Assembly (NCBI RefSeq): GCF_024623185.1
Contig: NZ_JANJZK010000001.1
Coordinates: 248,001-312,000 of the forward strand
Source: Anaerofustis stercorihominis
GTDB taxonomy: Bacteria > Bacillota > Clostridia > Eubacteriales > Anaerofustaceae
DNA length: 64,000 nt
Reading direction: 5' to 3'
Shown: positions 16,591-24,829 of the stretch, in pieces
Position numbering within the stretch: the first letter of the stretch is position 1
How the letters are laid out: each line of letters begins with the position of its first letter
The notes under the pieces: model-generated
The model's input: only the letters and a program-made list of their open reading frames with translations
Database searches by the model: none
Told to the model about the DNA's origin: nothing
Made by a program: the position numbers and the translations under genes

Positions 16591-16752
16591 TTATCAACAT
16601 TTTTACGTGGATTTTTAAACATTATTACCTTAAATCAGTGGTAAAATGTTGATAATTATTGCCATGATTTTGATGAAACTACCATAAAATAGCGGATTTT
16701 TATATCTAGAAAATGTGGAAAACTGTGGATAACTATGTTGATATGTGTATAA
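16591..16752. other. Cluster of DnaA-box-like 9-mers between tsaD and alr
   Basis: Six DnaA-box-like 9-mers fall within 162 bases. One on the + strand is TTATCAACA (16591-16599). Five on the minus strand read TTATCAACA (16647-16655), TTTTCCACA (16714-16722), TTATCCACA (16724-16732, perfect consensus), ATATCAACA (16736-16744) and TTATACACA (16744-16752). The region is AT-rich and noncoding. It resembles a DnaA-binding locus, either a secondary titration/regulatory site or origin-like. Neighbouring genes run in one direction on both sides, which argues against a bidirectional origin here. Confidence 0.5.
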
Positions 16753-16840
16753 ATATGTCAATTTCATAACAAATTCGTCACTTTTTAGTTTTTTTTGTCG
16801 AAATTAGTATAAAACTTCATATTTAGGAGATAATCATAAA

Positions 16841-17974
16841 ATGGAAAAATTTCAAAGCGGTGTAAAAATCAATTTAGATAATTTAATAAGTAATTACAGG
16901 GTAATAAAAAAGAAAGTCAAAGGTAAAAAAGTCATACCGGTAATCAAGGCTGATGCATATGGGCACGGAGCTGAAATTTGTGCAAAGATCTTAATGGAAG
17001 AAGGGGCGGATTTATTTGCCGTTTCCAGTGTGTATGAAGCAATGTGTCTAAGAGATTATGGCATAGATGCGGATATTTTGATTTTGGGTTATGTTCCCGA
17101 CAGAAAGATAAGTAAAATAATCGATAATGATATCATTCCTACGATCTATAATTTGGATTTTGCAAATAAGTTGAACGAAGAAGCAGGGAAAAAGAATAAA
17201 AAAGTAAAGGTACATATTAAAATCAATACCGGAATGAACAGACTGGGCTTTAATAAAAATGAAATCGACGAAGCGTTTAAAGTATTAAAAGGTTTGGATA
17301 ATTTGATTTATGAGGGATTGTTTTCTCATTTTGCAACCAGTGACGAAATAGATAAATCATACAGTAAAAGGCAGTTTGATATTTTTGAGTATGCAGTGAA
17401 AAAATCCAAGGAATATGAATTGGGTATAACTATCTACCATATTGCCAATTCTGCTGCCATAACCGACTTGGATGAATATAGCCTTGATGCGGTAAGAGCG
17501 GGGATAGTCCTTTACGGAGTCTATCCATCTGAAGTAAAGCCAACAATAAATCCATATAAGCCGGTAATGTCATTCTATACTACAATAACCAATATATTTC
17601 ATATAGATAAGGATGAAACTGTGGGTTATGGAAGGACTTTTACAGCCATGGATAAAACGAAAGTAGCAGTGATGTGCGTTGGTTATGCCGATGGTTATAA
17701 CAGAAAACTATCCAATAAAGGCGAAGTTTTAATAAACGGTAAATATAAAGCTAAGGTAATAGGTAATGTTTGTATGGATATGACCATGCTTGAAATACCG
17801 GAAAACGCAGATATCAATATAGGCGATAATGTAGAGATTTTTGGAGAAAATATAAATATATCTTCACTTGCGAATATATGCGAAACGATACCCTATGAAC
17901 TGTTATGCTGCATAAATAAGAGAGTTAAAAGAGAATACGTATTAAATGGAAAAACCGAGGAATTTGAAATATAA
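16841..17974 (+). CDS. alr: Alanine racemase
   Basis: The 377-residue protein has the PLP lysine in VIKADAYGHGAE (K36) and the catalytic tyrosine in VGYADGY (Y282). INTGMNRLGF, IYHIANSAA and GIVLYGVYPSE are also conserved. It interconverts L- and D-alanine for peptidoglycan precursors. A TAGGAG site is present, and the upstream region holds the DnaA-box-like cluster. It forms a single-gene unit ending in a hairpin that overlaps the stop codon. Confidence 0.95.
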   Translation: MEKFQSGVKINLDNLISNYRVIKKKVKGKKVIPVIKADAYGHGAEICAKILMEEGADLFAVSSVYEAMCLRDYGIDADILILGYVPDRKISKIIDNDIIPTIYNLDFANKLNEEAGKKNKKVKVHIKINTGMNRLGFNKNEIDEAFKVLKGLDNLIYEGLFSHFATSDEIDKSYSKRQFDIFEYAVKKSKEYELGITIYHIANSAAITDLDEYSLDAVRAGIVLYGVYPSEVKPTINPYKPVMSFYTTITNIFHIDKDETVGYGRTFTAMDKTKVAVMCVGYADGYNRKLSNKGEVLINGKYKAKVIGNVCMDMTMLEIPENADINIGDNVEIFGENINISSLANICETIPYELLCCINKRVKREYVLNGKTEEFEI

Positions 17975-17990
17975 TTTTCGGTTTTTATAT
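17950..17990 (+). terminator. Terminator overlapping the end of alr
   Basis: AAAAACCGA (17950-17958) pairs with TCGGTTTTT (17978-17986) over a 19-base loop and is followed by AT-rich sequence. The left arm is within the coding region. Confidence 0.55.
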
Positions 17991-18090
17991 TTTAAAATTT
18001 TAAAATATATTTTTTATTCTTTATAATTTTAATAATTTTATTTATTTGGTGGAAAAATAAATAAAGAAAATAAAAATATGGAGGATAATT

Positions 18091-18756
18091 ATGTTTAAAC
18101 ATGAAAAACAATTATTTCATGCTGTTCAAATAGAAGGTCCAAATCCGCAGTATGCGGCGTTGCTTCAGGAACAGCTTGGAGGAGCAAACGGAGAGTTAAA
18201 AGCTGCTATGCAGTATATGTCTCAAAGCTTTAGGATCAAAGATCAGGAAATAAAAGATTTATTCCTTGATATCGCTGCTGAAGAGCTTGGACATATGGAA
18301 ATGGTCGCTACAACTATCAATTTATTAAACGGACATGATGTTAATTATAATAAAGTAGATGTTGGAGAAGTTGAAACGCATGTACTATTAGGACTAAATC
18401 CGGGACTTATCAATGCTTCGGGATATTCTTGGACAGGCGATTATGTAACCGTAACTGGAGATTTATGTGCTGATCTGCTTTCTAATATCGCATCTGAACA
18501 ACGTGCAAAAGTTGTTTATGAATATTTATATCGTCAAATCAATGATAAAAAAGTTAAAGAAACTATAGATTTTCTTCTTAACAGAGAAGAAGCTCATAAT
18601 GCGATGTTCAGAGAAGCTTTTAACAAAGTTCAGGACACAGGCTCAAACAGAGATTTCGGAACTACAAAAGCTGCCAAAATGTATTTTAATATGTCTGAAC
18701 CATCACCTCAAAGTGATTTGCATCATGTAGACGGAAAACCGCCTGCATTTAATTAG
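18091..18756 (+). CDS. Manganese catalase-like diiron/dimanganese ferritin-like protein
   Basis: The 221-residue protein has the four-helix metal-site pattern: E in GGANGELKAAMQYM, E and H in AAEELGHMEMV, E in NIASEQRAKVVYEYL and E..H in NREEAHNAMF, as in non-haem Mn catalases and CotJC coat proteins. Mn catalases dismutate hydrogen peroxide. The length fits short catalase/CotJC forms; spore-coat membership cannot be decided because no CotJA/CotJB neighbours are present. A GGAGG site precedes the start and a strong terminator follows. Confidence 0.85.
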   Translation: MFKHEKQLFHAVQIEGPNPQYAALLQEQLGGANGELKAAMQYMSQSFRIKDQEIKDLFLDIAAEELGHMEMVATTINLLNGHDVNYNKVDVGEVETHVLLGLNPGLINASGYSWTGDYVTVTGDLCADLLSNIASEQRAKVVYEYLYRQINDKKVKETIDFLLNREEAHNAMFREAFNKVQDTGSNRDFGTTKAAKMYFNMSEPSPQSDLHHVDGKPPAFN

Positions 18757-18764
18757 TGGGTTTT

Positions 18765-18794
18765 AAAGACTATCTTTGTGATAGTCTTTTTATT
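18765..18794 (+). terminator. Rho-independent terminator after the catalase gene
   Basis: AAAGACTATC (18765-18774) pairs perfectly with GATAGTCTTT (18780-18789) and runs into a T-rich tail. Confidence 0.88.
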
Positions 18795-18894
18795 TATTAT
18801 AAAAGTGGAAAATTGTCATTTTATACATGGAATAAAAATATCATTCATACAAAAAATAATTTTGTAAATAAATTTCAAGGAAAGGAACTAAAAA

Positions 18895-19062
18895 ATGAGT
18901 GATTTATATAAACCCGGTACAGACAATTTACCGGCAGGAGAATACAGAGAAGTAGAAAATGATGGGTCATATATTGAAAATGGAAGATTAGTAAATATAG
19001 ACCAAGGTGACAGACTTCCGCCTACAGGTGCTAAAGGCAGAAGATGGATTAAAGAAGACTAA
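18895..19062 (+). CDS. YjzC-like small protein
   Basis: This 55-residue frame starts with ATG after an AAGGAAAGGAA site and ends at TAA 19060-19062. The sequence shows a PGTDNLPAGEYREVENDG N-terminal part and GDRLPPTGAKGRRWIKED at the end. It resembles the small YjzC family of Firmicutes, in which a PG.. APxxGxY.E start and a GDxFPPT..R.W end are conserved. The function is unknown. It lies between two terminators, downstream of the catalase gene, so it is likely transcribed on its own. Confidence 0.7.
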   Translation: MSDLYKPGTDNLPAGEYREVENDGSYIENGRLVNIDQGDRLPPTGAKGRRWIKED

Positions 19063-19170
19063 CTGTTATGTGTTTTTTTTATTATGTTTATTATTTTATA
19101 ATTTTAAAAGGCATTGAATATATTGAACAGTTAGTATGTTTAATAAAAGAAAAGATATATAAATTTGTAT

Positions 19171-19195
19171 AAAGCAGCATTATGCTGCTTTTTTA
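19171..19195 (+). terminator. Rho-independent terminator after the YjzC-like gene
   Basis: AAAGCAGCA (19171-19179) pairs with TGCTGCTTT (19183-19191) around a 3-base loop and ends in T6. Confidence 0.88.
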
Positions 19196-19214
19196 GTTAC
19201 CAAAAGGAAACTAT

Positions 19215-19230
19215 AGCACTTTAAAGTGCT
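19215..19230. promoter_or_regulatory. 16-bp perfect palindrome upstream of the macrodomain gene
   Basis: AGCACTTTAAAGTGCT is a perfect palindrome without a spacer, 77 bases before the macrodomain start codon and shortly after the preceding terminator. It is a candidate operator. The binding protein is unknown. Confidence 0.35.
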
Positions 19231-19306
19231 TACTTTACAACTTAAATGAGCTGTTTTATATTATTTGTATAAAGATATATATACATTTATATATGGAGGT
19301 ATGGAT

Positions 19307-20080
19307 ATGTGTAAAGAAGATTTATTATGGCTTATAAAATATTTAAAAAATGAAAATGATGAATATAAAAATTTAAAAATACCAAAAGATGAAGAGGGTA
19401 GATTTTATTTATACAGAGCTCTTGTTAATATAAGGGAGCCTAAAGAAATAAGCAGTGAATATTTAAAGAGGGAAGATAAATTACTGAAGGAGGTCGCTGA
19501 CAATAAAGGCATTGTAAGCATTGACAATATAGAAAATATAAGTAAAAACTTATATTTATATAAAGGGGATATAACCCTTCTTGAATGCGACGGAATCGTA
19601 AATGCAGCAAACAGCGAAATGCTAGGATGTTTTTATCCAAATCATAAATGTATCGATAATGCTATTCATACTTTTGCGGGAGTCAGATTAAGACTTAAGT
19701 GCAGTGAAATAATGAACGAGCAATGTCACCCTGAATCTACGGGAAAGGCAAAAATAACTCCTGCTTATAATCTTCCAAGCAAATATATCCTACATACCGT
19801 CGGTCCTATTGTGAGAGGAGATTTGACAAAACGGAATATATCAGATTTAAGGAGCTGCTACAGTGAATGTCTGATTTTAGCAAAAAAGTATAAGTTAGAG
19901 AGTATAGCATTTCCTTGCATATCTACAGGAGAATTTTGTTTCCCAAATAAAGAAGCCGCAAAAATAGCTTTATATGTTATATGTAAATTTTTGAAAGACA
20001 ATGATATGAAAATCATAATAAATGTATTTAAAGAAGCAGACTATCAGATTTATAAGGATTTAGCAAAGAAAAAATATTAA
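19307..20080 (+). CDS. Zinc-type macrodomain protein-ADP-ribose hydrolase
   Basis: The 257-residue protein starts at the ATG at 19307, six bases after GGAGGT (another ATG at 19301 abuts the site). The N-terminal helical part of about 80 residues is followed by a macrodomain: LYKGDITLLECDGIVNAANSE, then CFYPNHKCIDNAIHTFAG and RLKC, the cysteine/histidine pattern of SirTM-linked Zn macrodomains, and later GEFCFPN. These enzymes remove ADP-ribose from proteins modified by the partner sirtuin. The sirtuin gene begins 36 bases downstream. Regulation by redox stress is known for the family in other species. Confidence 0.88.
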   Translation: MCKEDLLWLIKYLKNENDEYKNLKIPKDEEGRFYLYRALVNIREPKEISSEYLKREDKLLKEVADNKGIVSIDNIENISKNLYLYKGDITLLECDGIVNAANSEMLGCFYPNHKCIDNAIHTFAGVRLRLKCSEIMNEQCHPESTGKAKITPAYNLPSKYILHTVGPIVRGDLTKRNISDLRSCYSECLILAKKYKLESIAFPCISTGEFCFPNKEAAKIALYVICKFLKDNDMKIIINVFKEADYQIYKDLAKKKY

Positions 20081-20116
20081 TAATTAGGCTAATAAAATAA
20101 ATTTATTGGGGAGAAA

Positions 20117-20992
20117 ATGTCGATGAATAATATTATTAAGGAAGACATAAAACAAATAATCGATGTCATAGATAACGCCGAAGCTTTAGTCCTTGGAGCC
20201 GGTTCAGGATTTTCATCAGCAGTCGGTTTTAAATATGAAGGAATGTATTTTGAAGAAAACTTTAGTGATTTTATAGGAGAGTATGGATTTAGTGATATGT
20301 ATTCTGCCGGATTTTATCCTTTCGAGACTTTGGAAGAGTACTGGGGGTACTGGAGCAGACATATTTATTTAAACAGATATAAATATAAAGATAATGAATT
20401 ATATAAAAATCTGATTGATTTTATCAAGGATAAAAATTATTTTGTTATTACTACAAATGTAGATCATCAGTTTCAGCTTTCCGGAGTGGATAGTAACAGA
20501 TTATTTTATACTCAGGGTGATTACGGACTGTTTCAATGTTCAGTTCCTTGTCATAATAAGACTTATGATAATAAGGATATAATAGCTGAGATGGTAGAAA
20601 AACAAAAAGACAGAAAAATACCGTCAAATTTAGTACCTTACTGTCCGAAATGCAATAAACCTATGACGACAAATTTAAGAGTTGATGATACTTTTGTTGA
20701 AGACGAAGGCTGGCACAATGCCCATAAAAATTATGAAAATTTTCTTGATATAAATAAATATAAAAAAATAGTTTTCTTGGAACTTGGGGTTGGGTTTAAT
20801 ACTCCCGGTATAATAAAATATCCATTTGAAAACATGGTAAGTAAATATGAAAATGCGGTACTTATAAGAATAAATCAAGAAAAAAGTCCTTACTTTTTTG
20901 ATATAAAAGATAAAATAATTTTTGTGAAGGGAGATTTAAAAGAAACTTTAAACGATATTTTTAAATATAAAAATAAAAAAGAACAGCTTTAG
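20117..20992 (+). CDS. SirTM-class sirtuin, protein ADP-ribosyltransferase
   Basis: The 291-residue protein has the NAD-binding GAGSGFSSAVGF segment (about residues 27-38), ITTNVDHQFQ, and a zinc-ribbon pair of Cys-x2-Cys-like motifs (CSVPC and CPKC). The sirtuin catalytic histidine position reads TQGDYGLFQC, that is Gln instead of His, as in SirTM enzymes that ADP-ribosylate rather than deacetylate. The start could be 20117 or 20123, given the GGGGAG site. The known targets, GcvH-L and its LplA2 lipoate ligase, are usually in the same operon but are not found in this window. Confidence 0.88.
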   Translation: MSMNNIIKEDIKQIIDVIDNAEALVLGAGSGFSSAVGFKYEGMYFEENFSDFIGEYGFSDMYSAGFYPFETLEEYWGYWSRHIYLNRYKYKDNELYKNLIDFIKDKNYFVITTNVDHQFQLSGVDSNRLFYTQGDYGLFQCSVPCHNKTYDNKDIIAEMVEKQKDRKIPSNLVPYCPKCNKPMTTNLRVDDTFVEDEGWHNAHKNYENFLDINKYKKIVFLELGVGFNTPGIIKYPFENMVSKYENAVLIRINQEKSPYFFDIKDKIIFVKGDLKETLNDIFKYKNKKEQL

Positions 20993-21002
20993 CTGTTCTT
21001 TT
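20979..21002. terminator. Bidirectional terminator between the sirtuin gene and trxA
   Basis: AAGAACAGCT (20979-20988) pairs with AGCTGTTCTT (20991-21000), with an A-run before and T-run after, between convergent genes. The arm also overlaps the sirtuin stop codon region. Confidence 0.8.
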
Positions 21003-21003
21003 A

Positions 21004-21330
21004 CTATAGAGAATTTATGATTTCCACATATTTTTCTTTTGGATATGCACCGACTTCTCTTGAAACTTGTTCTCCGTTTTTAAAGAAGATCACAGTCGGT
21101 ATGCTCATAACTCTGAACTGCATTGAAAGTTCTCCGTTTGCGTCTACATCTACTTTACAAACTTTTACTTTGTCAGAGTATTCATCAGCAATTTCATCTA
21201 TAATAGGAGCAAGTCCTTTACAAGGCCCGCACCAATTTGCCCAAAAGTCTACCATTACAGGTTTGTCGCTGTTTACTACTTCGCTTTCGAAGTTTTCATT
21301 TGTAATTATTACTATATTTTCACTTGCCAT
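21004..21330 (-). CDS. trxA: Thioredoxin
   Basis: The 108-residue protein has the redox site WANWCGPCKGLAP (about residues 28-40), the cis-proline loop MSIPTVIFF and the length of a classical thioredoxin. It is encoded alone on the minus strand with an AGGAGG site and an extended -10 promoter. It reduces protein disulfides with thioredoxin reductase, which is not in the window. Confidence 0.96.
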   Translation of the reverse strand: MASENIVIITNENFESEVVNSDKPVMVDFWANWCGPCKGLAPIIDEIADEYSDKVKVCKVDVDANGELSMQFRVMSIPTVIFFKNGEQVSREVGAYPKEKYVEIINSL

Positions 21331-21368
21331 AATCGTCCTCCTAAATATTAGTATTTCACATCTTTAAC

Positions 21369-21377
21369 ATTATATCA
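21369..21377 (-). promoter_or_regulatory. Extended -10 promoter of trxA
   Basis: The minus strand carries TGATATAAT 39 bases upstream of the trxA start codon. Confidence 0.6.
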
Positions 21378-21446
21378 TTTAAATTTAAATATTTACATAT
21401 TTAATTGAAAATTAATGTTATATGCTTAAATTTAGAATTTGTTTTA

Positions 21447-21455
21447 TGCTATAAT
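21447..21455 (+). promoter_or_regulatory. Extended -10 promoter of the yaaO-tmk-darA-holB-ricT cluster
   Basis: TGCTATAAT fits TGNTATAAT and lies about 100 bases upstream of the first gene. Confidence 0.5.
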
Positions 21456-21544
21456 AAAATAAATATAAGAGAAGTAATATTTTGAAAAAATATAGTGACT
21501 TAAAGATTTATTAAAGAATTTTATATTATTTTATATGTAAATAA

Positions 21545-22933
21545 ATGAGACTGATTATGAAAAATGAATTAAACATAAATATAAAAAAATATATAGACAA
21601 AAATCCTGTCAGATTTCATATGCCGGGGCATAAGGGAAGGGTGGAAAAAGAACATTTTTACGAGTCGGATGTTACCGAACTCTCCTTTAACGATAATTTA
21701 CTTGCTCCGACCGAAGTGATATCAAGACTCAATGAATATATAAGAGATACTTTTAAAAGCAAAAAGTCTTTCATTCTCGTCGGCGGAAGTACAAGCGGTA
21801 TCATAAGTTCGATTCTATATTCATTAAATGAAAATGATAAGATACTTTTTCCCAGAAACAGTCATATATCCGGTTATTACGGACTTTATTTAAGTGGCGG
21901 AAGACCTATATATATTTACCCAAAGGATAATATATTAGGTGTTACGGAAGATGAATATATAAATGCAATAAAGGAAAATCCTGATATAAAAGCTGTTATC
22001 ATTACTTATCCGAATTACTTTGGTTATAGTTTGGATATTAAAAAAGTATGTGATGAAATAAAGAAAATAAATAAGGAAATTATAATAATAGTTGATGAAG
22101 CTCACGGAGCACATTTTTCTTTCAGTGATGAATACCCCATGAGTTCTTTAAAAGCTAACAGTGATATTGTCATAACATCTATGCACAAGACTCTTACAGC
22201 TCTTACTCAGACGTCACTTCTTCATGTAAACAGTGATTTGATAGATATAAATAAGCTAAAATTATATATAAATATGACTACATCCACATCTCCTTCTTAT
22301 TTGTTTCTTACGTCTGTTGAGGCGGCTGTTCATTTTGCCGAAGACGAAGGGCATGGGATTTTAAAAGATATAAAGAAATGGTACATCGAAACCAAAGATT
22401 TTGTGGAGAATAATACCCGGTTTAAATTTGAAGAGTTTTCAGGGAAAGTACATGATTATACCAAGATTTGTATAGATACTTCAAATACTGATTTGGATGG
22501 ATATACTTTATCCGAGATACTGGAAAAAGAATATAATATATTTACCGAGTGTTCCACCGATAAGTATTCTCTTTGCTATTTGGGATTAAAGACCAACAAA
22601 GAAGATATAGATAAATTAAAAAAAGCTTTAATTTTTATAGATAAAGAAGATTTTAAAATAAAAAAAAGAAATGATATTGTTTTTAAAAATATTAAACCCG
22701 TTATTAAATATAAAATGCGAAATGCGCTAAAAATGAATAGAGAAAGTATCAAATTGGACAAGGCAGTAGATAAAGTAATCAGTGATTATATTGTCCCTTA
22801 TCCTCCCGGATTTCCTATACTTGTTCCCGGAGAAGTGTTAGATAAAGATATAATATCTTATTTAAAAAGTATAGTGGACAAAGAGACTGTTTTAGGGTTG
22901 AATAATGGGTATATAGACGTGATTAAGGAGTAA
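21545..22933 (+). CDS. Orn/Lys/Arg decarboxylase-family PLP enzyme (YaaO/SpeA-like)
   Basis: The 462-residue fold-type I PLP enzyme begins near RFHMPGHKGR, a hallmark of this decarboxylase family. The PLP lysine lies in SMHKTLTALTQ (about residue 221), preceded by IIVDEAHGAHF. The C-terminal part includes PYPPGFPILVPGE. Family members decarboxylate arginine, lysine or ornithine in polyamine synthesis; the exact substrate is unknown. The start could be 21545 or 21557; neither has a strong ribosome site. It heads the yaaO-tmk-darA-holB-ricT order known from B. subtilis. Confidence 0.85.
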   Translation: MRLIMKNELNINIKKYIDKNPVRFHMPGHKGRVEKEHFYESDVTELSFNDNLLAPTEVISRLNEYIRDTFKSKKSFILVGGSTSGIISSILYSLNENDKILFPRNSHISGYYGLYLSGGRPIYIYPKDNILGVTEDEYINAIKENPDIKAVIITYPNYFGYSLDIKKVCDEIKKINKEIIIIVDEAHGAHFSFSDEYPMSSLKANSDIVITSMHKTLTALTQTSLLHVNSDLIDINKLKLYINMTTSTSPSYLFLTSVEAAVHFAEDEGHGILKDIKKWYIETKDFVENNTRFKFEEFSGKVHDYTKICIDTSNTDLDGYTLSEILEKEYNIFTECSTDKYSLCYLGLKTNKEDIDKLKKALIFIDKEDFKIKKRNDIVFKNIKPVIKYKMRNALKMNRESIKLDKAVDKVISDYIVPYPPGFPILVPGEVLDKDIISYLKSIVDKETVLGLNNGYIDVIKE

Positions 22934-22935
22934 TA

Positions 22936-23619
22936 ATGAACAAAGGAAAGTTATTTGTTGTAGAAGGACTTGACGGAAGTGGTAAGCAGACACAAAGCGA
23001 ACTTGTAACCGAGAGATTGAAAGATGAAGGCTATAATGTCATAAGAGCCAGTTATCCCAATTATAAAAGCGAATCTTCCGCTCTTGTCAAGATGTATCTA
23101 AACGGAGATTTCGGTGAAAATGCGGATGATATAGATCCAAAGGTAGCTTCAGCCTTCTATGCGGTTGACAGGTATGCTACTTATAAAAAGGAATATGAAG
23201 ACTTTTACTTAAGCGGCGGTATAATCATAGCAGACAGATATGTAACGAGTAACATGGTACATCAGGGCTGTAAGATAAAAGATATAGAAAAAAAGGAAGA
23301 GTATTTAGATTGGTTAGTGGATTTTGAGTATAATATTTTTAAGATACCGAGACCTGATAGAGTATTTTTCTTGGATATCAACCCCGAGGTTTCCAAGGAA
23401 CTGATAAAAGATAGGGATAATAAGTTTACTAATGAAAGTAAAAAAGATATACATGAAAGTAATTATGAATATTTACTGTCTGCGTATGAGAATGTCAATT
23501 TTTTAGTGGACAAGTATGGATTTGAGAGAATAGAGTGTGTAAAGGGAAATTCACTTAAGAGTATAGAAGAAATAAATGATATTTTATATAAAAAAATAAT
23601 AAAAGACCTTAGGAGGTAG
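22936..23619 (+). CDS. tmk: Thymidylate kinase
   Basis: The 227-residue kinase has the P-loop VEGLDGSGKQTQ (about residues 8-19), the DRY motif in IIADRYVTSNMVHQG, and RPDRVFFLDINPEV. It phosphorylates dTMP to dTDP. It starts two bases after the decarboxylase stop, so the two are co-translated. It is a little longer than typical Tmk (about 210), with extra sequence in the middle. Confidence 0.88.
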   Translation: MNKGKLFVVEGLDGSGKQTQSELVTERLKDEGYNVIRASYPNYKSESSALVKMYLNGDFGENADDIDPKVASAFYAVDRYATYKKEYEDFYLSGGIIIADRYVTSNMVHQGCKIKDIEKKEEYLDWLVDFEYNIFKIPRPDRVFFLDINPEVSKELIKDRDNKFTNESKKDIHESNYEYLLSAYENVNFLVDKYGFERIECVKGNSLKSIEEINDILYKKIIKDLRR

Positions 23620-23624
23620 GAAAG

Positions 23625-23957
23625 ATGATGAAATTAATTATTGCTATGGTACAAAATGAAGATGCATTCATATTATCCGATGCACTTACAGACGAAGGAT
23701 ATCAAGTAACAAAGCTAAATACGATAGGCGGGTTTTTAAAGATGAAAAATGTTACTTTGATGATTGGTACCGAAGAAGAAAAAGTTGAGAAAGCTTTGGA
23801 AATAATGAAGAAAATATGTAAAAAAAGAGAACAAGTTATATCTACACCTGTGGACGCTTCTTTTATGGAAAGTCCTCTTACGACATATACGGCAAGCGTA
23901 GAGGTTGGAGGCGCAACAGTCTTTGTATTGGACGTTGCACAGTTTGAAAAGTACTAA
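23625..23957 (+). CDS. darA: DarA/PstA, cyclic di-AMP-binding PII-like protein
   Basis: The 110-residue PII-like protein begins MKLIIAMVQNEDAFILSDAL and has GYQVTKLNTIGGFLKMKNVT, the c-di-AMP-binding region, as in B. subtilis DarA (YaaQ). The GGAGG site overlaps the end of tmk. DarA homologs bind cyclic di-AMP, but the regulated target is not generally known. Confidence 0.9.
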   Translation: MMKLIIAMVQNEDAFILSDALTDEGYQVTKLNTIGGFLKMKNVTLMIGTEEEKVEKALEIMKKICKKREQVISTPVDASFMESPLTTYTASVEVGGATVFVLDVAQFEKY

Positions 23958-23959
23958 TA

Positions 23960-24829
23960 ATGTTAGATAATTTATTTGAAACGGAAAAAAATATACTTTT
24001 AAATCATATTGAAAAAGATACAATGTCTCATGCTTATCTGTTTTACGGTGCAGGGGAAGAAACTCTAGATAAAACAATACTGGAATTTCTTAAGACCCTA
24101 TACTGTAAAAACGCTAAGTATTACTGTGATGAGTGTGAGGAATGTATAAAAATCAATACGAACAATAATATAGATATAACTCATATTTATAAAGATCCCG
24201 CAAGTATCAAAATAAAACAAATCAGGGATATGCAGTACAAAATAAGTTTATCTTCAAGCGAATATAAGTATAATATATTCGTTATTCATAATGCGGATAC
24301 GATGACTATAGAGTCTTCCAATGCTTTTTTAAAGACCTTGGAAGAACCTGTTAAGGATACTATAATTATTTTATCCTCACCTTCCAAAGCAATACTTCTT
24401 CCCACGATACTTTCAAGGTGCATTCATATAAAAGTTAATGATAATAAAGTTACTTTAAGCCTTTCTGATGAGGAAAAAAATTATATATTGGAAAGTTTAG
24501 TTAATATATTAAAAGGAAATAATCTAAATAATGTAAATATAAGTAAAAAATTGACAAAAGAGAAGAATAAAGTTGAAAATTATACACTTTTTATAATGAA
24601 ATTTTTCTCAGATGTGTTAATATATAAAGAAAGTAATTTAGATATGACTTTTAATGATAAAAGCTCTGATTATGTGGAATATATAAAACAAGTAAATAAG
24701 CTTGTTACTAAGGATAAATTACAAAAAATAATAGACAAAATTTTATATATAAATGAAATGATAAATTATAATGCGAATGCTTCTTTGGCATTTCTGAGTA
24801 CATTTATATATATAGGGGAGGAAGTATAA
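23960..24829 (+). CDS. holB: DNA polymerase III delta' subunit-like protein
   Basis: The 289-residue protein shows HAYLFYGAGEETL near the N-terminus, a Zn-binding CDECEECIKI segment (about residues 55-64), the SNAFLKTLEEP motif and an SRC-type sensor in LLPTILSRC. The P-loop is degenerate (YGAGEETLDK), as in clamp-loader delta' subunits that do not bind ATP. It sits between darA and ricT, as in B. subtilis. Confidence 0.85.
   Translation: MLDNLFETEKNILLNHIEKDTMSHAYLFYGAGEETLDKTILEFLKTLYCKNAKYYCDECEECIKINTNNNIDITHIYKDPASIKIKQIRDMQYKISLSSSEYKYNIFVIHNADTMTIESSNAFLKTLEEPVKDTIIILSSPSKAILLPTILSRCIHIKVNDNKVTLSLSDEEKNYILESLVNILKGNNLNNVNISKKLTKEKNKVENYTLFIMKFFSDVLIYKESNLDMTFNDKSSDYVEYIKQVNKLVTKDKLQKIIDKILYINEMINYNANASLAFLSTFIYIGEEV

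Noticed and set aside
16555-16840. This region as the chromosomal replication origin
   Set aside because: The DnaA-box cluster is real, but dnaA/dnaN are not adjacent and genes on both sides are transcribed in the same direction. It is reported as a DnaA-box cluster only.
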